64,000 bases of DNA from Oligoflexus tunisiensis (GTDB lineage Bacteria > Bdellovibrionota_B > Oligoflexia > Oligoflexales > Oligoflexaceae), in assembly GCF_001748245.1 (NCBI RefSeq), contig NZ_BDFO01000001.1, positions 2,502,471 to 2,566,470 on the forward strand, given 5' to 3'. The stretch's first letter is position 1. Each line of letters starts with the position of its first letter. Below are positions 16,752 through 25,528 of the stretch, piece by piece. The position numbers were made by a program, and so were the translations under genes. Under the pieces are notes generated by a model. It searched no databases, was not told the DNA's origin, and saw only the letters and a list, made by a program, of their open reading frames with translations.

Positions 16752-19700
16752 ATGAGGATTTTTTTAGCTTTCCTATTGATCTCCGTTGCATCCTTGGCCT
16801 GTACACGCTTTTCCAATCAACATGACAGGCTGGCCCTCGATTGCGGCCTGGATTTCGAAGGCTCCAACCCAGTCACTATATTGGATCCGGACGGCAAGCG
16901 CTTACCTGGAAGCGATCTGGAAGCTTTTGTTTTCCTGACAGAGGAGCGTGAACCGCTGGTGGTGAGTTCAAAAGGCTGTGTGGAGCGACCCTCGGCTCCG
17001 GTCCTCATTCGCCATAGGAACAGACCTCTCGGCTTTGTGGGAGAGCTTGCCGGAGGTCCCGCTATATTAAGACGACCCGAGGAACCCCGATTGAAGGTTA
17101 CGTGTTCTCCTGAGAAATCGGTTAGGTCAGAGCTGAATCTTCAAGATTATCTGAATCTGAAGGATGCCGCGCAGCGGGAGTCCTATGAACTGATTGTGAA
17201 CCTTTCCGATGAATCAGGGTTGCAACCGATCTTCCATGCGAGAGTTAACCTTAGGAGCCAAACGCTTGGCGGCTTTCCTCTTCCTGAAAATCTACCGGAA
17301 GGTCCCGTCCATCTGTCTCTTACTCTTCATGATTTGATTCGGCGCGAGAGTGATCCTGTGCAATGTTTGCTGAACATGGACAGGACGCCCCCACAGCCTA
17401 CTGTGGAGGTGGAAGCGACCGCTGATCATGTAAGAGGTCCACAAATTCTGACGGAAGTAGATGACAGGAGAACACTTCAGCTCACGACGAATGAAGGTCA
17501 GCTATTCTATTGCTTGCAATCAGGGAGTGACGCTCCTTGCGAACCTAATATGCGTTACGAGAAGCCCATCAACCTTTCTGCATGGCAGGGGGAAGTCGTA
17601 GTTCGTTATCTTGCCGTGGATGCGGCAGGGAATGCTTCCACGATCATGAGCAGGAATTTGCTGATCGTCAACTCGTTTCAAGAAAACGAAGTCGCAAGCC
17701 TTGCAGCCAGTTCCCGGGCCGTCGCAGGAAAAAGCGTGCAAACCATGCTGGATTCACTGCGTGCGGAAGAAAAGCGTCAACTCCTGCCAAGCGTTGTCCA
17801 ACGTGATCGCCAGAGTCTGTCTACCTACTGGGCGCTACTCAAGAATTACATGGCACCTCAGGCTCCTCTTCTGACTGTGCCTTACAGTGAATCAAAAACG
17901 GTCGCCTATTGGAACGATATGAGCCTGGACGGTGAATGGTTGTGCTACGCAGACCTGGTCAAGGATCAGGTCCATCTTTTGCATTTGGTTGATCAAAAAA
18001 AGACGACATTACCCATGAGCGGAACAGGTTGCCGATTGAGCCACGATGGAAGCCAGATGCTGGTCGTCAACCTTGGAGTTGAAGATTCAGCCTATTTGGT
18101 TCAGTTACCGAACCTTACTGTGAAGAAACTCCCTGCGATTCCGGCCAGGGTCATAAGCAAGATCTATTTGGGCGAGCAAAACCAGGTCTTCCTGCTGGGC
18201 CGCCATCAACTTCTCAAATGGACATCAGCTCATCCTGATAGCTGGGAGACACTTTACGAACTGGAAGTACCAGAGGAATCAGACGAGGAACTCGAGGCAA
18301 ACTTTGGCGAGCGGGAGCTGGTCCTTTGGTTCAAAGGAGGCATGAGGGTCTTTGACCTGAAATCCTTTCAAGAGAAGGCTGAAATCATGGATCAAGTTAT
18401 ATCAATGTTCTCCAATGTCATCATCAGCCCGGATGGTCAGATGTTGATGGTTTTGCCGACAATATACTCAGGTCGACCTATTGCAGTGTGGATGTGGAAT
18501 GAGTCGAAAAAAAGCTATGAGAGAACTTTGGATTTTGACCCGCATCAGCCGCAAACTGTCTTCAATGCGACAATTAGCCCTCGGAACGAGGAGGTGATTC
18601 TCGAGCATGGAAACGGCACGGCATCGTATTGGAGCTTTTCCGATGGCAATTTTGTCCTTCGCAATAAGTCTTTAGTTGTGCCAGGCGATATTATCCAGAA
18701 TCTTACCGATTCTCACTACCCGAGAGGCAAGTTTTTGAGTCATGGTCGAATAGGCATTATTTCAAGCAGCAAAGTTTCCATGTTCCGAACTCAACAAGCG
18801 GGAATGGTTCTGGCATCTGACATGAAAGAGATCGTGGTGGATGATCAGGGCAAAACAGTTCTCACACAGGACGCCAATGGTAATGTCAAGATTTTTGACT
18901 TTGATGGAATGGTCCTTAAGACTCATTCCGAACTTCATAAATTCCCATCGCACGTAAGGTCTCGAACTCTGTATTTGAGCGCCTCTGGTCAACTTGCAGG
19001 AGTGGATGTGGATGGTAAACTTAAACTCTGGAAAAGGGATGACGCAGGCTTTAAACCCCTGGAACACCCTGCGGCGGGTGTGAAATTTTCAGGTTTGGCT
19101 TTATCTGACGATGGACGCAGCATCGCAGTCGGAGAACGGCGTGAAGAAGAGACGTTTGTCAGTGTCTGGTTTGACGGTTATCTTCAGAATACCCGCAGTG
19201 ATTTTTGTACACCACCGGACAGTATATTTCCTAAGGACGCACGCGCACTGAGGTTCTCTCCACAGGGAGATAATTTGTTAATCAGTTGTGACTACGGAGA
19301 GGCCCAGGTTTGGAACTTGAAAGACGATAGAATGGTGACCATCGGCCCAGATATTGCCATCAGGTCCAGTCTGTTTCACGAGAATGGGCTTGAGCTTATC
19401 TTTGACAATGGCTCGGTGATGCAGACACAGACTTTTTCGCTGCATATGTGGAAAGAAGATAGTGGCATTCAAGCTTTCTCGTTTAATACTGCTCCGATTC
19501 AGGCCATTGCCGGAAGCCGGGATTTCCGGTTGATTGCTTCACTGAGTGAAAGTGACCTTGTCTTCTGGAACCCGGAACTCAATGATGGAATTTCAGTCTG
19601 GGAATCTATGAAGATTTCCAGGAGCAGCAACGAGCGTCTGGCCATCGCCTCAACCACACTTCGAACCTTCGCTCTCAATGAACATAACGAGCTGGTCTAC

Positions 19701-19808
19701 TGGTCCCTGTCCGCTTCAGACATCTACAAAAACCTCTGCAGCGAACTCAAGCCTCAAATCCATGCTCTCAATTTACAGAACAGTGTTTGTACGCATGAAC
19801 GCCTATAA
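16752..19808 (+). CDS. Giant beta-propeller (WD40-like) lipoprotein
   Basis: The 1018-aa product has a lipoprotein signal (SVASLAC, Cys17). Residues about 20-320 form strand-rich domains, including a bacterial Ig-like stretch (TNEGQLFYCLQSG, VRYLAVDAAGN). From about 370 on there are repeated blades with patterns such as ISPDGQMLMV, SLDGEWLCYADL, LSDDGRSIAVG, FSPQGDNLLIS, typical of WD40/TolB-like propellers. No enzymatic motif is seen. It should be a surface or periplasmic scaffold or ligand-binding protein. ATG 16752 is preferred over GTG 16746 because GAGG stands five bases ahead. Confidence 0.72.
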   Translation: MRIFLAFLLISVASLACTRFSNQHDRLALDCGLDFEGSNPVTILDPDGKRLPGSDLEAFVFLTEEREPLVVSSKGCVERPSAPVLIRHRNRPLGFVGELAGGPAILRRPEEPRLKVTCSPEKSVRSELNLQDYLNLKDAAQRESYELIVNLSDESGLQPIFHARVNLRSQTLGGFPLPENLPEGPVHLSLTLHDLIRRESDPVQCLLNMDRTPPQPTVEVEATADHVRGPQILTEVDDRRTLQLTTNEGQLFYCLQSGSDAPCEPNMRYEKPINLSAWQGEVVVRYLAVDAAGNASTIMSRNLLIVNSFQENEVASLAASSRAVAGKSVQTMLDSLRAEEKRQLLPSVVQRDRQSLSTYWALLKNYMAPQAPLLTVPYSESKTVAYWNDMSLDGEWLCYADLVKDQVHLLHLVDQKKTTLPMSGTGCRLSHDGSQMLVVNLGVEDSAYLVQLPNLTVKKLPAIPARVISKIYLGEQNQVFLLGRHQLLKWTSAHPDSWETLYELEVPEESDEELEANFGERELVLWFKGGMRVFDLKSFQEKAEIMDQVISMFSNVIISPDGQMLMVLPTIYSGRPIAVWMWNESKKSYERTLDFDPHQPQTVFNATISPRNEEVILEHGNGTASYWSFSDGNFVLRNKSLVVPGDIIQNLTDSHYPRGKFLSHGRIGIISSSKVSMFRTQQAGMVLASDMKEIVVDDQGKTVLTQDANGNVKIFDFDGMVLKTHSELHKFPSHVRSRTLYLSASGQLAGVDVDGKLKLWKRDDAGFKPLEHPAAGVKFSGLALSDDGRSIAVGERREEETFVSVWFDGYLQNTRSDFCTPPDSIFPKDARALRFSPQGDNLLISCDYGEAQVWNLKDDRMVTIGPDIAIRSSLFHENGLELIFDNGSVMQTQTFSLHMWKEDSGIQAFSFNTAPIQAIAGSRDFRLIASLSESDLVFWNPELNDGISVWESMKISRSSNERLAIASTTLRTFALNEHNELVYWSLSASDIYKNLCSELKPQIHALNLQNSVCTHERL

Positions 19809-19885
19809 GAAAATGTCCCCATACCGTTACACATGATCCTGTAGAGGATTTGGGGAACAGTAGCGGCAAAAAAAAGAATATGTTA

Positions 19886-19936
19886 CGACCCTAACGGAAC
19901 CTGAGAGTTGATCTCACACGATAGGGTCGATCGTGT
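19886..19936 (+). promoter_or_regulatory. Overlapping dyads / alternative hairpins upstream of the P-type ATPase cluster
   Basis: Outer arms CGACCCTA (19886-19893) and TAGGGTCG (19922-19929) enclose TGAGA/TCTCA. The right arm is also the spacer of a second perfect dyad, ACACGAT (19916-19922) and ATCGTGT (19930-19936), so the two RNA hairpins exclude each other. As DNA, TTGATC (19908-19913) and TGTATG (19934-19939) are 20 bases apart with the second dyad between them. That is the stretched-spacer geometry of MerR-family metal-responsive promoters. Either reading suits a regulated metal-transport operon; both are inference. Confidence 0.4.
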
Positions 19937-20063
19937 ATGCCACTCAGCTCCTTCTTGGATGCATCGCTGGACTTTCATCCAAACTTCATCAGGTCTTTCC
20001 TAAACATTTATGAGCGACCCTTATGGTTCGAGGGACTTACATACTCAGGACGTAGGAGTCATG

Positions 20064-23000
20064 ATGAAGGCCAAACGTCTCCCGGATACGGAATCCGCTG
20101 CCCCTGCCATCTCCCTGGAACTTCACCTGGCGCATGTGACACCGGGGCGCTCCCGCTTTCAATTGGATGTTTTATATAGAGATGAAGAAGCCTGTGAAGC
20201 GGTGGAAGGCCGACTGCGCATGGAAAGCTTTGTCCATGCGGTGAAAGCACGTCCGGAAACCGGTTCTCTGGTCATTGAATATAACCGCAATCATAAGCTC
20301 CAAACCGAACTTCTGCGGCGCTGCATTGAAGAAGCCTTGGAAAACCCCGACGTCTATCGCTTCAAGGAATTGGCAGCGAGCACAACCGCTCAAGCTCTTT
20401 TGGAGCAGGACCTGCAGCTGGTGTATTGCAGCCAAAGCGCGGCCAGCATTTTGAAAGAGCTGCGGGTTGATTCCAAAAAGGGCCTGGCGACCTCGGAAGT
20501 CAAGGATCGTCGACAGCTCTACGGCAGCAATGAAATGGAAGAGACCAGGCCCACCAGTCATTGGGTCCTCTTCAGCCGGCAGTTCAATAATTCGCAGAAT
20601 TTGCTCCTGGCCGGGTCCGCTGGCCTTTCACTTCTGACCGGAGGCCTCTTTGATGTCGCCATGATCGGCGGTGTGATTCTGATGAATGGTTACATCGGCT
20701 ATCTATCGGAAGCCCGTGCTGACGAGGTCATCAGTTCGATTGGTCATATCGATCCTCAGGATGTGCGAGTGCTGCGCGACGGGGCCTACTGCACAATTCT
20801 CGATCATCAGCTCGTCGTAGGCGACATCGTAAATCTTTCCCATGGGGTGGTTCCGGCCGATATCCGTTTGATTGAATCCAAAGGTCTGATGGTGGATGAG
20901 TCACCTCTGACCGGTGAATCCATGCCAGTGTCCAAACATCATCATCCCATCGATCGGGATCAGCTGCGCACGATTTCGGACCGCCGCAATCTCCTGTTCC
21001 GCGGCACGATCGTGACCTCGGGGCAGGGCCTCGGGGTGGTCATCGCCACGGGGCAGAATACGGAAATCGGTCGCGTGCGGCGGCTCGTCGATCATGCCGA
21101 GCAGCAGGAATCACCTCTGCAAAAAGATCTGGAAGATATTGGTCGGCAGACGATCCTGATCTCCAGCGCCATCTGCGGAGGAGTATTCCTTTTGGGGGTT
21201 CTGCGTGGGCGCAGTCTTTCGCAGATGCTGCAGTCCAGCATCTCGCTCGCTGTCGCAGCTGTGCCCGAGGGACTGCCCACCATCGGAACAACAACGATGG
21301 CCCTTGGGGTTTCGAATCTGAAACGGCGCAACATTCTGGTCCGTCGCCTGAGTGTTCTGGAAACCCTGGGCTCGGTCGAGGTCCTTTGCCTGGATAAGAC
21401 CGGGACGCTGACCATGAATGAAATGATCGCCGAGGAAGGTTACTTCGGCAACGAATACTGGCATCGGTCCCAGTTCCATGAATTGAAGAAGAAAAAAAGC
21501 AAGGAAATCACGACCGATCTGTTGCCTTCCCGCAAATGGAGTCTCATTGCGGCTCTCTGCACGGACGTCGAGCGAATCAAAAATCCGGATGGGCCAGGTC
21601 AATGCTGGAGCGGTTCGTCGACAGAAAAAGCGATCATTGAAGTTGTGGAACTGATGGGCTTGGATGTGGAGTCCATTCAAAAGGAATTGCCCCGCTTCAA
21701 GGTCAGCTATCGCACCGAAAGCCGCCAGTATATGGTGACCTATCACAACCTCCGGAATCAGGATCGCAACCTGGCCGCGGTAAAAGGCAATCCGGAGCAG
21801 CTGCTGGATATGAGCGCCTGGGTTCTGGATCAGGGCGTTCTCCGGGAGCTGACGGATGAATGGCGGCAAGGTCTGCGGGATCATAATCGGGAACTCGCAA
21901 AAAAAGGTTTGCGCGTCCTCGGTTTTGCCTTTGTCGAAGGACAGGGGATGACTTCGATCCAGGATCAGCCTCTGGTCTGGCTGGGTGCGGTTGGTCTGAT
22001 GGACCCTCCGCGCGAAGGCATGGGCGAACTCATCGAGCGGTTCCATCGAGCCGGTATTAAGACCATTATGATGACCGGTGATCAGACGGATACCGCCAAG
22101 GCCGTGGGCAGGGCCCTGGGTTTCAATGGCAATGGCGGCAAACTGAAATCTTTTGATGCGCGGGACCTGAAGGATCTCAGCCTGGAAGCCATTGCGGATT
22201 TGGCGGAAGAGGTTCAGGTCTTTTCGCGCGTGAGTCCGACGGATAAGCTGCGCATCGTTCAGGCTCTGCAGAAGCGCGGACGGATTGTGGCCATGACCGG
22301 AGACGGCATCAACGATAGCCCGGCTTTAAAAGCGGCTCATGTGGGCATTGCCATGGGCTTTCAGGGTACCTCCGCGGCCCGTGAGTCGGCTGATATCGTG
22401 CTTAAGGATGATAATCTGGACGTGCTCTACTATGCGATTGAGCAGGGGCGTTCCGTGCGATCGAATCTGCGCAAGTCCATTCGCTATCTGCTCGGCACCA
22501 ACCTGAGTGAAATCCTCGTGATGTTTGTGGCCACCGCTGCCGGCCGAGGTTCCCCGCTCAATCATATGCAGCTGTTGTGGATTAACCTGCTGACGGATGT
22601 GCTGCCGGGCCTGGCCCTGGCGCTGGATCCTCCGGCTGACGATGTGATGGAACAGCCGCCTGCTGACCCATCGGAACCTTTGCTTTCGAACTTCGCAAAA
22701 CTGCGGCTCCTCGTGGAAGCCGGACTGATGAGTGCGGGATCGCTGGTGGCCTATGAACAGGCCCCCCGCTCCCAGGGCGATCGGGCGGTCAATACCACGG
22801 CGGCCTTTGTGAGCCTCACGACGAGCCAGATCCTGCATACCCTGTCGGCTTCAGCCGATAGTCGCGGATTAATTCGTGGAGGCTTTCCGCGCAACAAAAG
22901 AATTTATGGAGCCATGGGTCTGGCCGGCGGGACCATTGCAATGGGCGTGGTATCCCCCTGGTTCCGGCGTCTTCTGGGCAATGAAAGGTTGAGCCCAAAG

Positions 23001-23075
23001 CAATTGAGGTGGAGTCTGGCCCATGGGGTATGGCCGATAATGCTTCTGGAATTGATGAAAGTAGGACGACGCTGA
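20064..23075 (+). CDS. P-type cation-transporting ATPase with Cys-less N-terminal HMA-like domain
   Basis: This 1003-aa pump starts with an HMA-like beta-alpha-beta domain (about 15-100; motif HVTPGRSRFQL, no CxxC). A P2-type layout follows: N-terminal cytosolic segment, actuator (ESPLTGESMPV), VPEGLPTIGTT helix, phosphorylation Asp444 in DKTGTLT, MTGDQTDTA, GDGINDSPALKAAHVGIAMG and C-terminal helices with LLWINLLTDVLPGLALALDPP. The transported ion cannot be read. ATG 20064 has TAGGAG five bases ahead; ATG 20061 and 20010 are weaker. Three small genes, two of them HMA-like, follow closely, so this is a dedicated transport or compartment cluster. Confidence 0.88.
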   Translation: MKAKRLPDTESAAPAISLELHLAHVTPGRSRFQLDVLYRDEEACEAVEGRLRMESFVHAVKARPETGSLVIEYNRNHKLQTELLRRCIEEALENPDVYRFKELAASTTAQALLEQDLQLVYCSQSAASILKELRVDSKKGLATSEVKDRRQLYGSNEMEETRPTSHWVLFSRQFNNSQNLLLAGSAGLSLLTGGLFDVAMIGGVILMNGYIGYLSEARADEVISSIGHIDPQDVRVLRDGAYCTILDHQLVVGDIVNLSHGVVPADIRLIESKGLMVDESPLTGESMPVSKHHHPIDRDQLRTISDRRNLLFRGTIVTSGQGLGVVIATGQNTEIGRVRRLVDHAEQQESPLQKDLEDIGRQTILISSAICGGVFLLGVLRGRSLSQMLQSSISLAVAAVPEGLPTIGTTTMALGVSNLKRRNILVRRLSVLETLGSVEVLCLDKTGTLTMNEMIAEEGYFGNEYWHRSQFHELKKKKSKEITTDLLPSRKWSLIAALCTDVERIKNPDGPGQCWSGSSTEKAIIEVVELMGLDVESIQKELPRFKVSYRTESRQYMVTYHNLRNQDRNLAAVKGNPEQLLDMSAWVLDQGVLRELTDEWRQGLRDHNRELAKKGLRVLGFAFVEGQGMTSIQDQPLVWLGAVGLMDPPREGMGELIERFHRAGIKTIMMTGDQTDTAKAVGRALGFNGNGGKLKSFDARDLKDLSLEAIADLAEEVQVFSRVSPTDKLRIVQALQKRGRIVAMTGDGINDSPALKAAHVGIAMGFQGTSAARESADIVLKDDNLDVLYYAIEQGRSVRSNLRKSIRYLLGTNLSEILVMFVATAAGRGSPLNHMQLLWINLLTDVLPGLALALDPPADDVMEQPPADPSEPLLSNFAKLRLLVEAGLMSAGSLVAYEQAPRSQGDRAVNTTAAFVSLTTSQILHTLSASADSRGLIRGGFPRNKRIYGAMGLAGGTIAMGVVSPWFRRLLGNERLSPKQLRWSLAHGVWPIMLLELMKVGRR

Positions 23076-23115
23076 TCGGCTTCAGCGTCGGGAGACATTC
23101 CAAACGTAAGGACAA

Positions 23116-23448
23116 ATGACAATGTTTAACCTCTCCAGATTCAGCACAGGTTTTGTTTTAGGCTTCGGTGCGGGATTCGTTTCCCGGGATCTTTTGGCCA
23201 ATGGATCGAGTGTGATGCGACCTGTGATCAAAGGATTCTTAAAAGCCGGCGTAACCGTGATGGAAAAAACCCGGGAATCGGTGGTTGAGTTCACCGAAAC
23301 CCTTGAGGATATGCTCGCGGAAGTGCGGTCAGAGCATTTTGCCAGGCAGGGTCCCAAACGTCCCGTGACGAAACGTGCGGGTGCCACGGCAACAGCGACA
23401 TCTGAACCTGCGAAAACCGTAAAATCAGCAGCCACGCATAAATCCTGA
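23116..23448 (+). CDS. Small glycine-zipper protein (DUF5132-like)
   Basis: This 110-aa protein has an N-terminal hydrophobic stretch with a dense glycine pattern (TGFVLGFGAGF), then VMRPVIKGFLKAGVTVMEKTRE and an acidic helix (FTETLEDMLAEVRSE), ending in a low-complexity Lys/Ala/Thr tail. This order matches, from memory, DUF5132 proteins found beside metal P-type ATPases. It is probably a small membrane-associated partner. ATG 23116 follows AAGG by five bases and the gene lies 40 bases after the ATPase. Confidence 0.68.
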   Translation: MTMFNLSRFSTGFVLGFGAGFVSRDLLANGSSVMRPVIKGFLKAGVTVMEKTRESVVEFTETLEDMLAEVRSEHFARQGPKRPVTKRAGATATATSEPAKTVKSAATHKS

Positions 23449-23459
23449 AAGGGCAGCCT

Positions 23460-23948
23460 ATGACACTTGCAGCTTCTGTGAAACATCGAGCACCAGGACG
23501 CATGCGGCTTCAGGTGGCCGAAGAGGACTTCAGCCAGGTTCGACTGCAGGACGTCGTGCAGGCCCTCAAGCGTTCTCCCAACCTGAGGCGGGTGCAGGGC
23601 AATCCCGTGACGCGTACCATTCTCTTGGAAGCGGATAACGATGCCGAGTTGCAGACGGCTTTGGAAGAGGTATCGGAAGCTCATGTGATTGAGCTGAGGC
23701 CTGTTCGCACATTGGAACAGCCTGAATCGCTGCATGAGAGCTGGAATCGTATGATTCAGAAGGCGGATCGCTTTCTGGGTGAAGTGTCCGATGGTCGTGT
23801 CGATATGCGGACCGCTGTGGTGATCGTCCTGACCACGCTCGGCATCGGCCAGATGACGCGTGGCAAGTTCCTGCCGGCGGGTATGACCATGATCATGTAT
23901 GCCGCAGGCCTCATGGATCGTTCTTCCGAACCGAAAAGAAAACGCTAA
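23460..23948 (+). CDS. HMA-like (HMA2) domain protein with membrane tail
   Basis: The 162-aa protein opens with HRAPGRMRLQV, the same PGR-x-R strand seen in the ATPase N-terminus. An HMA-like fold of about 75 residues without metal-binding Cys follows (VVQALKRSPNLRRVQGNPVTRTILLEA). Residues about 115-150 are hydrophobic (TAVVIVLTTLGIGQMT, LPAGMTMIMYAAGLM) and would make one or two membrane helices. It probably associates with the ATPase in the inner membrane. AAAGGG precedes ATG 23460, 11 bases after the preceding stop. A terminator follows. Confidence 0.72.
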   Translation: MTLAASVKHRAPGRMRLQVAEEDFSQVRLQDVVQALKRSPNLRRVQGNPVTRTILLEADNDAELQTALEEVSEAHVIELRPVRTLEQPESLHESWNRMIQKADRFLGEVSDGRVDMRTAVVIVLTTLGIGQMTRGKFLPAGMTMIMYAAGLMDRSSEPKRKR

Positions 23949-23965
23949 AAAGACACTCACAAGAC

Positions 23966-24001
23966 GCCGCTGGTAAATTCCATCAGCGGCCGCACTTTTT
24001 T
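23966..24001 (+). terminator. Intrinsic terminator within the P-type ATPase cluster
   Basis: GCCGCTG (23966-23972) and CAGCGGC (23984-23990) form a 7-bp GC-rich stem with an 11-base loop, followed after five bases by a T6 run. It ends the three-gene ATPase transcript, so the next HMA-like gene may be read-through or separately expressed. Confidence 0.75.
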
Positions 24002-24064
24002 CGTTTCAAGATTGTTCTTCACTCGCCTATACTGAAAAAAAATCCAACCAGTGTGAGGACAGAC

Positions 24065-24475
24065 TTGGACTGCTTCATCCATCAGACGCATGGTCGGATG
24101 CGCGTGCGCATTGCCTCCCTTAAAGGAAATCTTCCATTCTGTCGCACTTTAGTGCGTGATTTTTCTGCGTTGCCCGGCGTGCAGCGGGTGGCGGCGAATG
24201 AAGTCAGCGGCAGTGTTGTCGTGTATTACGATCCCCGTGTGGTGCCGTCGTCCAGTATTTTGCGGGTTTTCCAACGTCGCAAGCTGCTGGCCAATGTCAT
24301 CGCCTTCCCGAACGCATCAGCCCGGCCTCTGCCTGTGGTGCGCGCGCAAAAATCACAGACTGACGACTGGGTGAGCGAAACCGTAAGTTTTGCCTCGCGT
24401 GCCATCGTCAAGTCCCTGCTCGAAGCGGCCTTGCAAAAGACCGGACAAATGCTATTGAAAAAAATCCTGCCCTGA
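24065..24475 (+). CDS. Second HMA-like domain protein
   Basis: This protein of about 136 aa begins with FIHQTHGRMRVRIASL, a variant of the PGR-x-R motif. LPGVQRVAANEVSGSVVVYYDP is the classic HMA second half, again without CxxC. The C-terminal 40 residues form an amphipathic helix (SFASRAIVKSLLEAALQK). TTG 24065 is proposed as the start because GAGGA lies five bases ahead; GTG 24053 would have no site. It sits after the terminator that closes the ATPase operon but clearly belongs to the same functional group. Confidence 0.65.
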   Translation: MDCFIHQTHGRMRVRIASLKGNLPFCRTLVRDFSALPGVQRVAANEVSGSVVVYYDPRVVPSSSILRVFQRRKLLANVIAFPNASARPLPVVRAQKSQTDDWVSETVSFASRAIVKSLLEAALQKTGQMLLKKILP

Positions 24476-24535
24476 TCCTGATTCAATCTGTGCTAGTTTC
24501 CTGAAATCGACCAACTTTTTCAGGATAGGACAGAT

Positions 24536-25453
24536 ATGAAGAAATACCTCCGCATGCTTGTTCTCCTCGGTGCCTTCAGCCAGACGGGTTGTGCGACCCG
24601 GCTGGCTGAATGGGCTGTGGATGTTGAACGCTGGCGCAGCAATCTCGAAGAAAAGCGCATCAAAGTCGGCGAATTTGATATCGCTTACCTTGAAGGTGGA
24701 GAGGGTCCCACCGCCCTCCTGATCCACGGCTTTGGGGGCGACAAGGAACATTGGACCCGCTTCGCCCGTCAACTCACCGATCGTTATCATGTGATTGCCA
24801 TTGATCTTCCAGGTTTCGGTGACAGCAGCCGTCTCGACGGTTACTCCTATGCGCCCAAGGAACAGGCCGAGCGTATTGAGCAACTGCGTGTCGCCATGCG
24901 GCTTGAAAAAATGCATCTGGTTGGCAATTCCATGGGCGGCATGATCGCAGGAGTTTATGCCCGGGAGCATCAGGATCAGGTTTTAAGCCTCACCCTGATC
25001 GACTCCGGAGGCATTCGCAGTCCCGAACGCAGCGAGTTGAGCCGGGAGCTGGAGAAGGGACGCAATCCTCTGGTGGTCGAGACCCGCGAGGATATGGATA
25101 AGCTGCTGGATTTCAACTTCCATAGTAAGCCTTTCATTCCGTCTGTGGTGGTCGATCATATTTATGAAAAGAGTTTCCCACGCCGGGAATGGAATCGCCG
25201 CATCTTCAAGGAAATCGAAAACAAGAACACAGTGGTCGAGGACGCGCTGCCGCACATTCAAGTTCCCATACTGGTTCTCTGGGGGGATAAGGATCGGGTG
25301 ATCAACGTCTCTGCAACGGAAACTGTGAAGAAAGTTAAGCCCGAGGCTGAAATTAAAATCCTGGCTGACTGCGGTCATGCGCCTATGATCGAACGGGTGG
25401 ATGAAACGGCGGAGATATTTCTGGAGTTTTTGCAGCGGCGGGTTCCATCCTGA
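24536..25453 (+). CDS. Alpha/beta hydrolase lipoprotein (lipase/esterase-like)
   Basis: This 305-aa enzyme has a lipoprotein signal (SQTGC, Cys19), the oxyanion segment LLIHGFGG, the elbow GNSMGG with the nucleophile Ser, an acid in LWGDKDRVI and His in DCGHAPMIE. The order and spacing match extracellular triacylglycerol lipases and related esterases of the Lip3 type. It would hydrolyse lipid or ester substrates at the cell envelope. It stands alone, 60 bases after the HMA-like gene, and is convergent with the large metalloprotease. Confidence 0.85.
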   Translation: MKKYLRMLVLLGAFSQTGCATRLAEWAVDVERWRSNLEEKRIKVGEFDIAYLEGGEGPTALLIHGFGGDKEHWTRFARQLTDRYHVIAIDLPGFGDSSRLDGYSYAPKEQAERIEQLRVAMRLEKMHLVGNSMGGMIAGVYAREHQDQVLSLTLIDSGGIRSPERSELSRELEKGRNPLVVETREDMDKLLDFNFHSKPFIPSVVVDHIYEKSFPRREWNRRIFKEIENKNTVVEDALPHIQVPILVLWGDKDRVINVSATETVKKVKPEAEIKILADCGHAPMIERVDETAEIFLEFLQRRVPS

Positions 25454-25474
25454 TGCCGCTTATGGACCAGACGT

Positions 25475-25501
25475 AAAAAGGGAGTGGCCGAAGCCACTCC
25501 C
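25475..25501 (-). terminator. Intrinsic terminator of the large metalloprotease operon
   Basis: On the minus strand GGGAGTGGC, loop TTCG and GCCACTCCC form a 9-bp stem capped by a very stable UUCG tetraloop, followed directly by TTTTT. It lies 27 bases past the metalloprotease stop codon. Confidence 0.9.
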
Positions 25502-25528
25502 TGATGTAATTACACTTTGAAGCTGAAC

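Noticed and set aside
20010..20063. Longer start (ATG 20010) for the P-type ATPase
   Set aside because: It has no ribosome site, and the extra residues (MSDPYGSRDLHTQDVGV) precede a good TAGGAG placed for ATG 20064.
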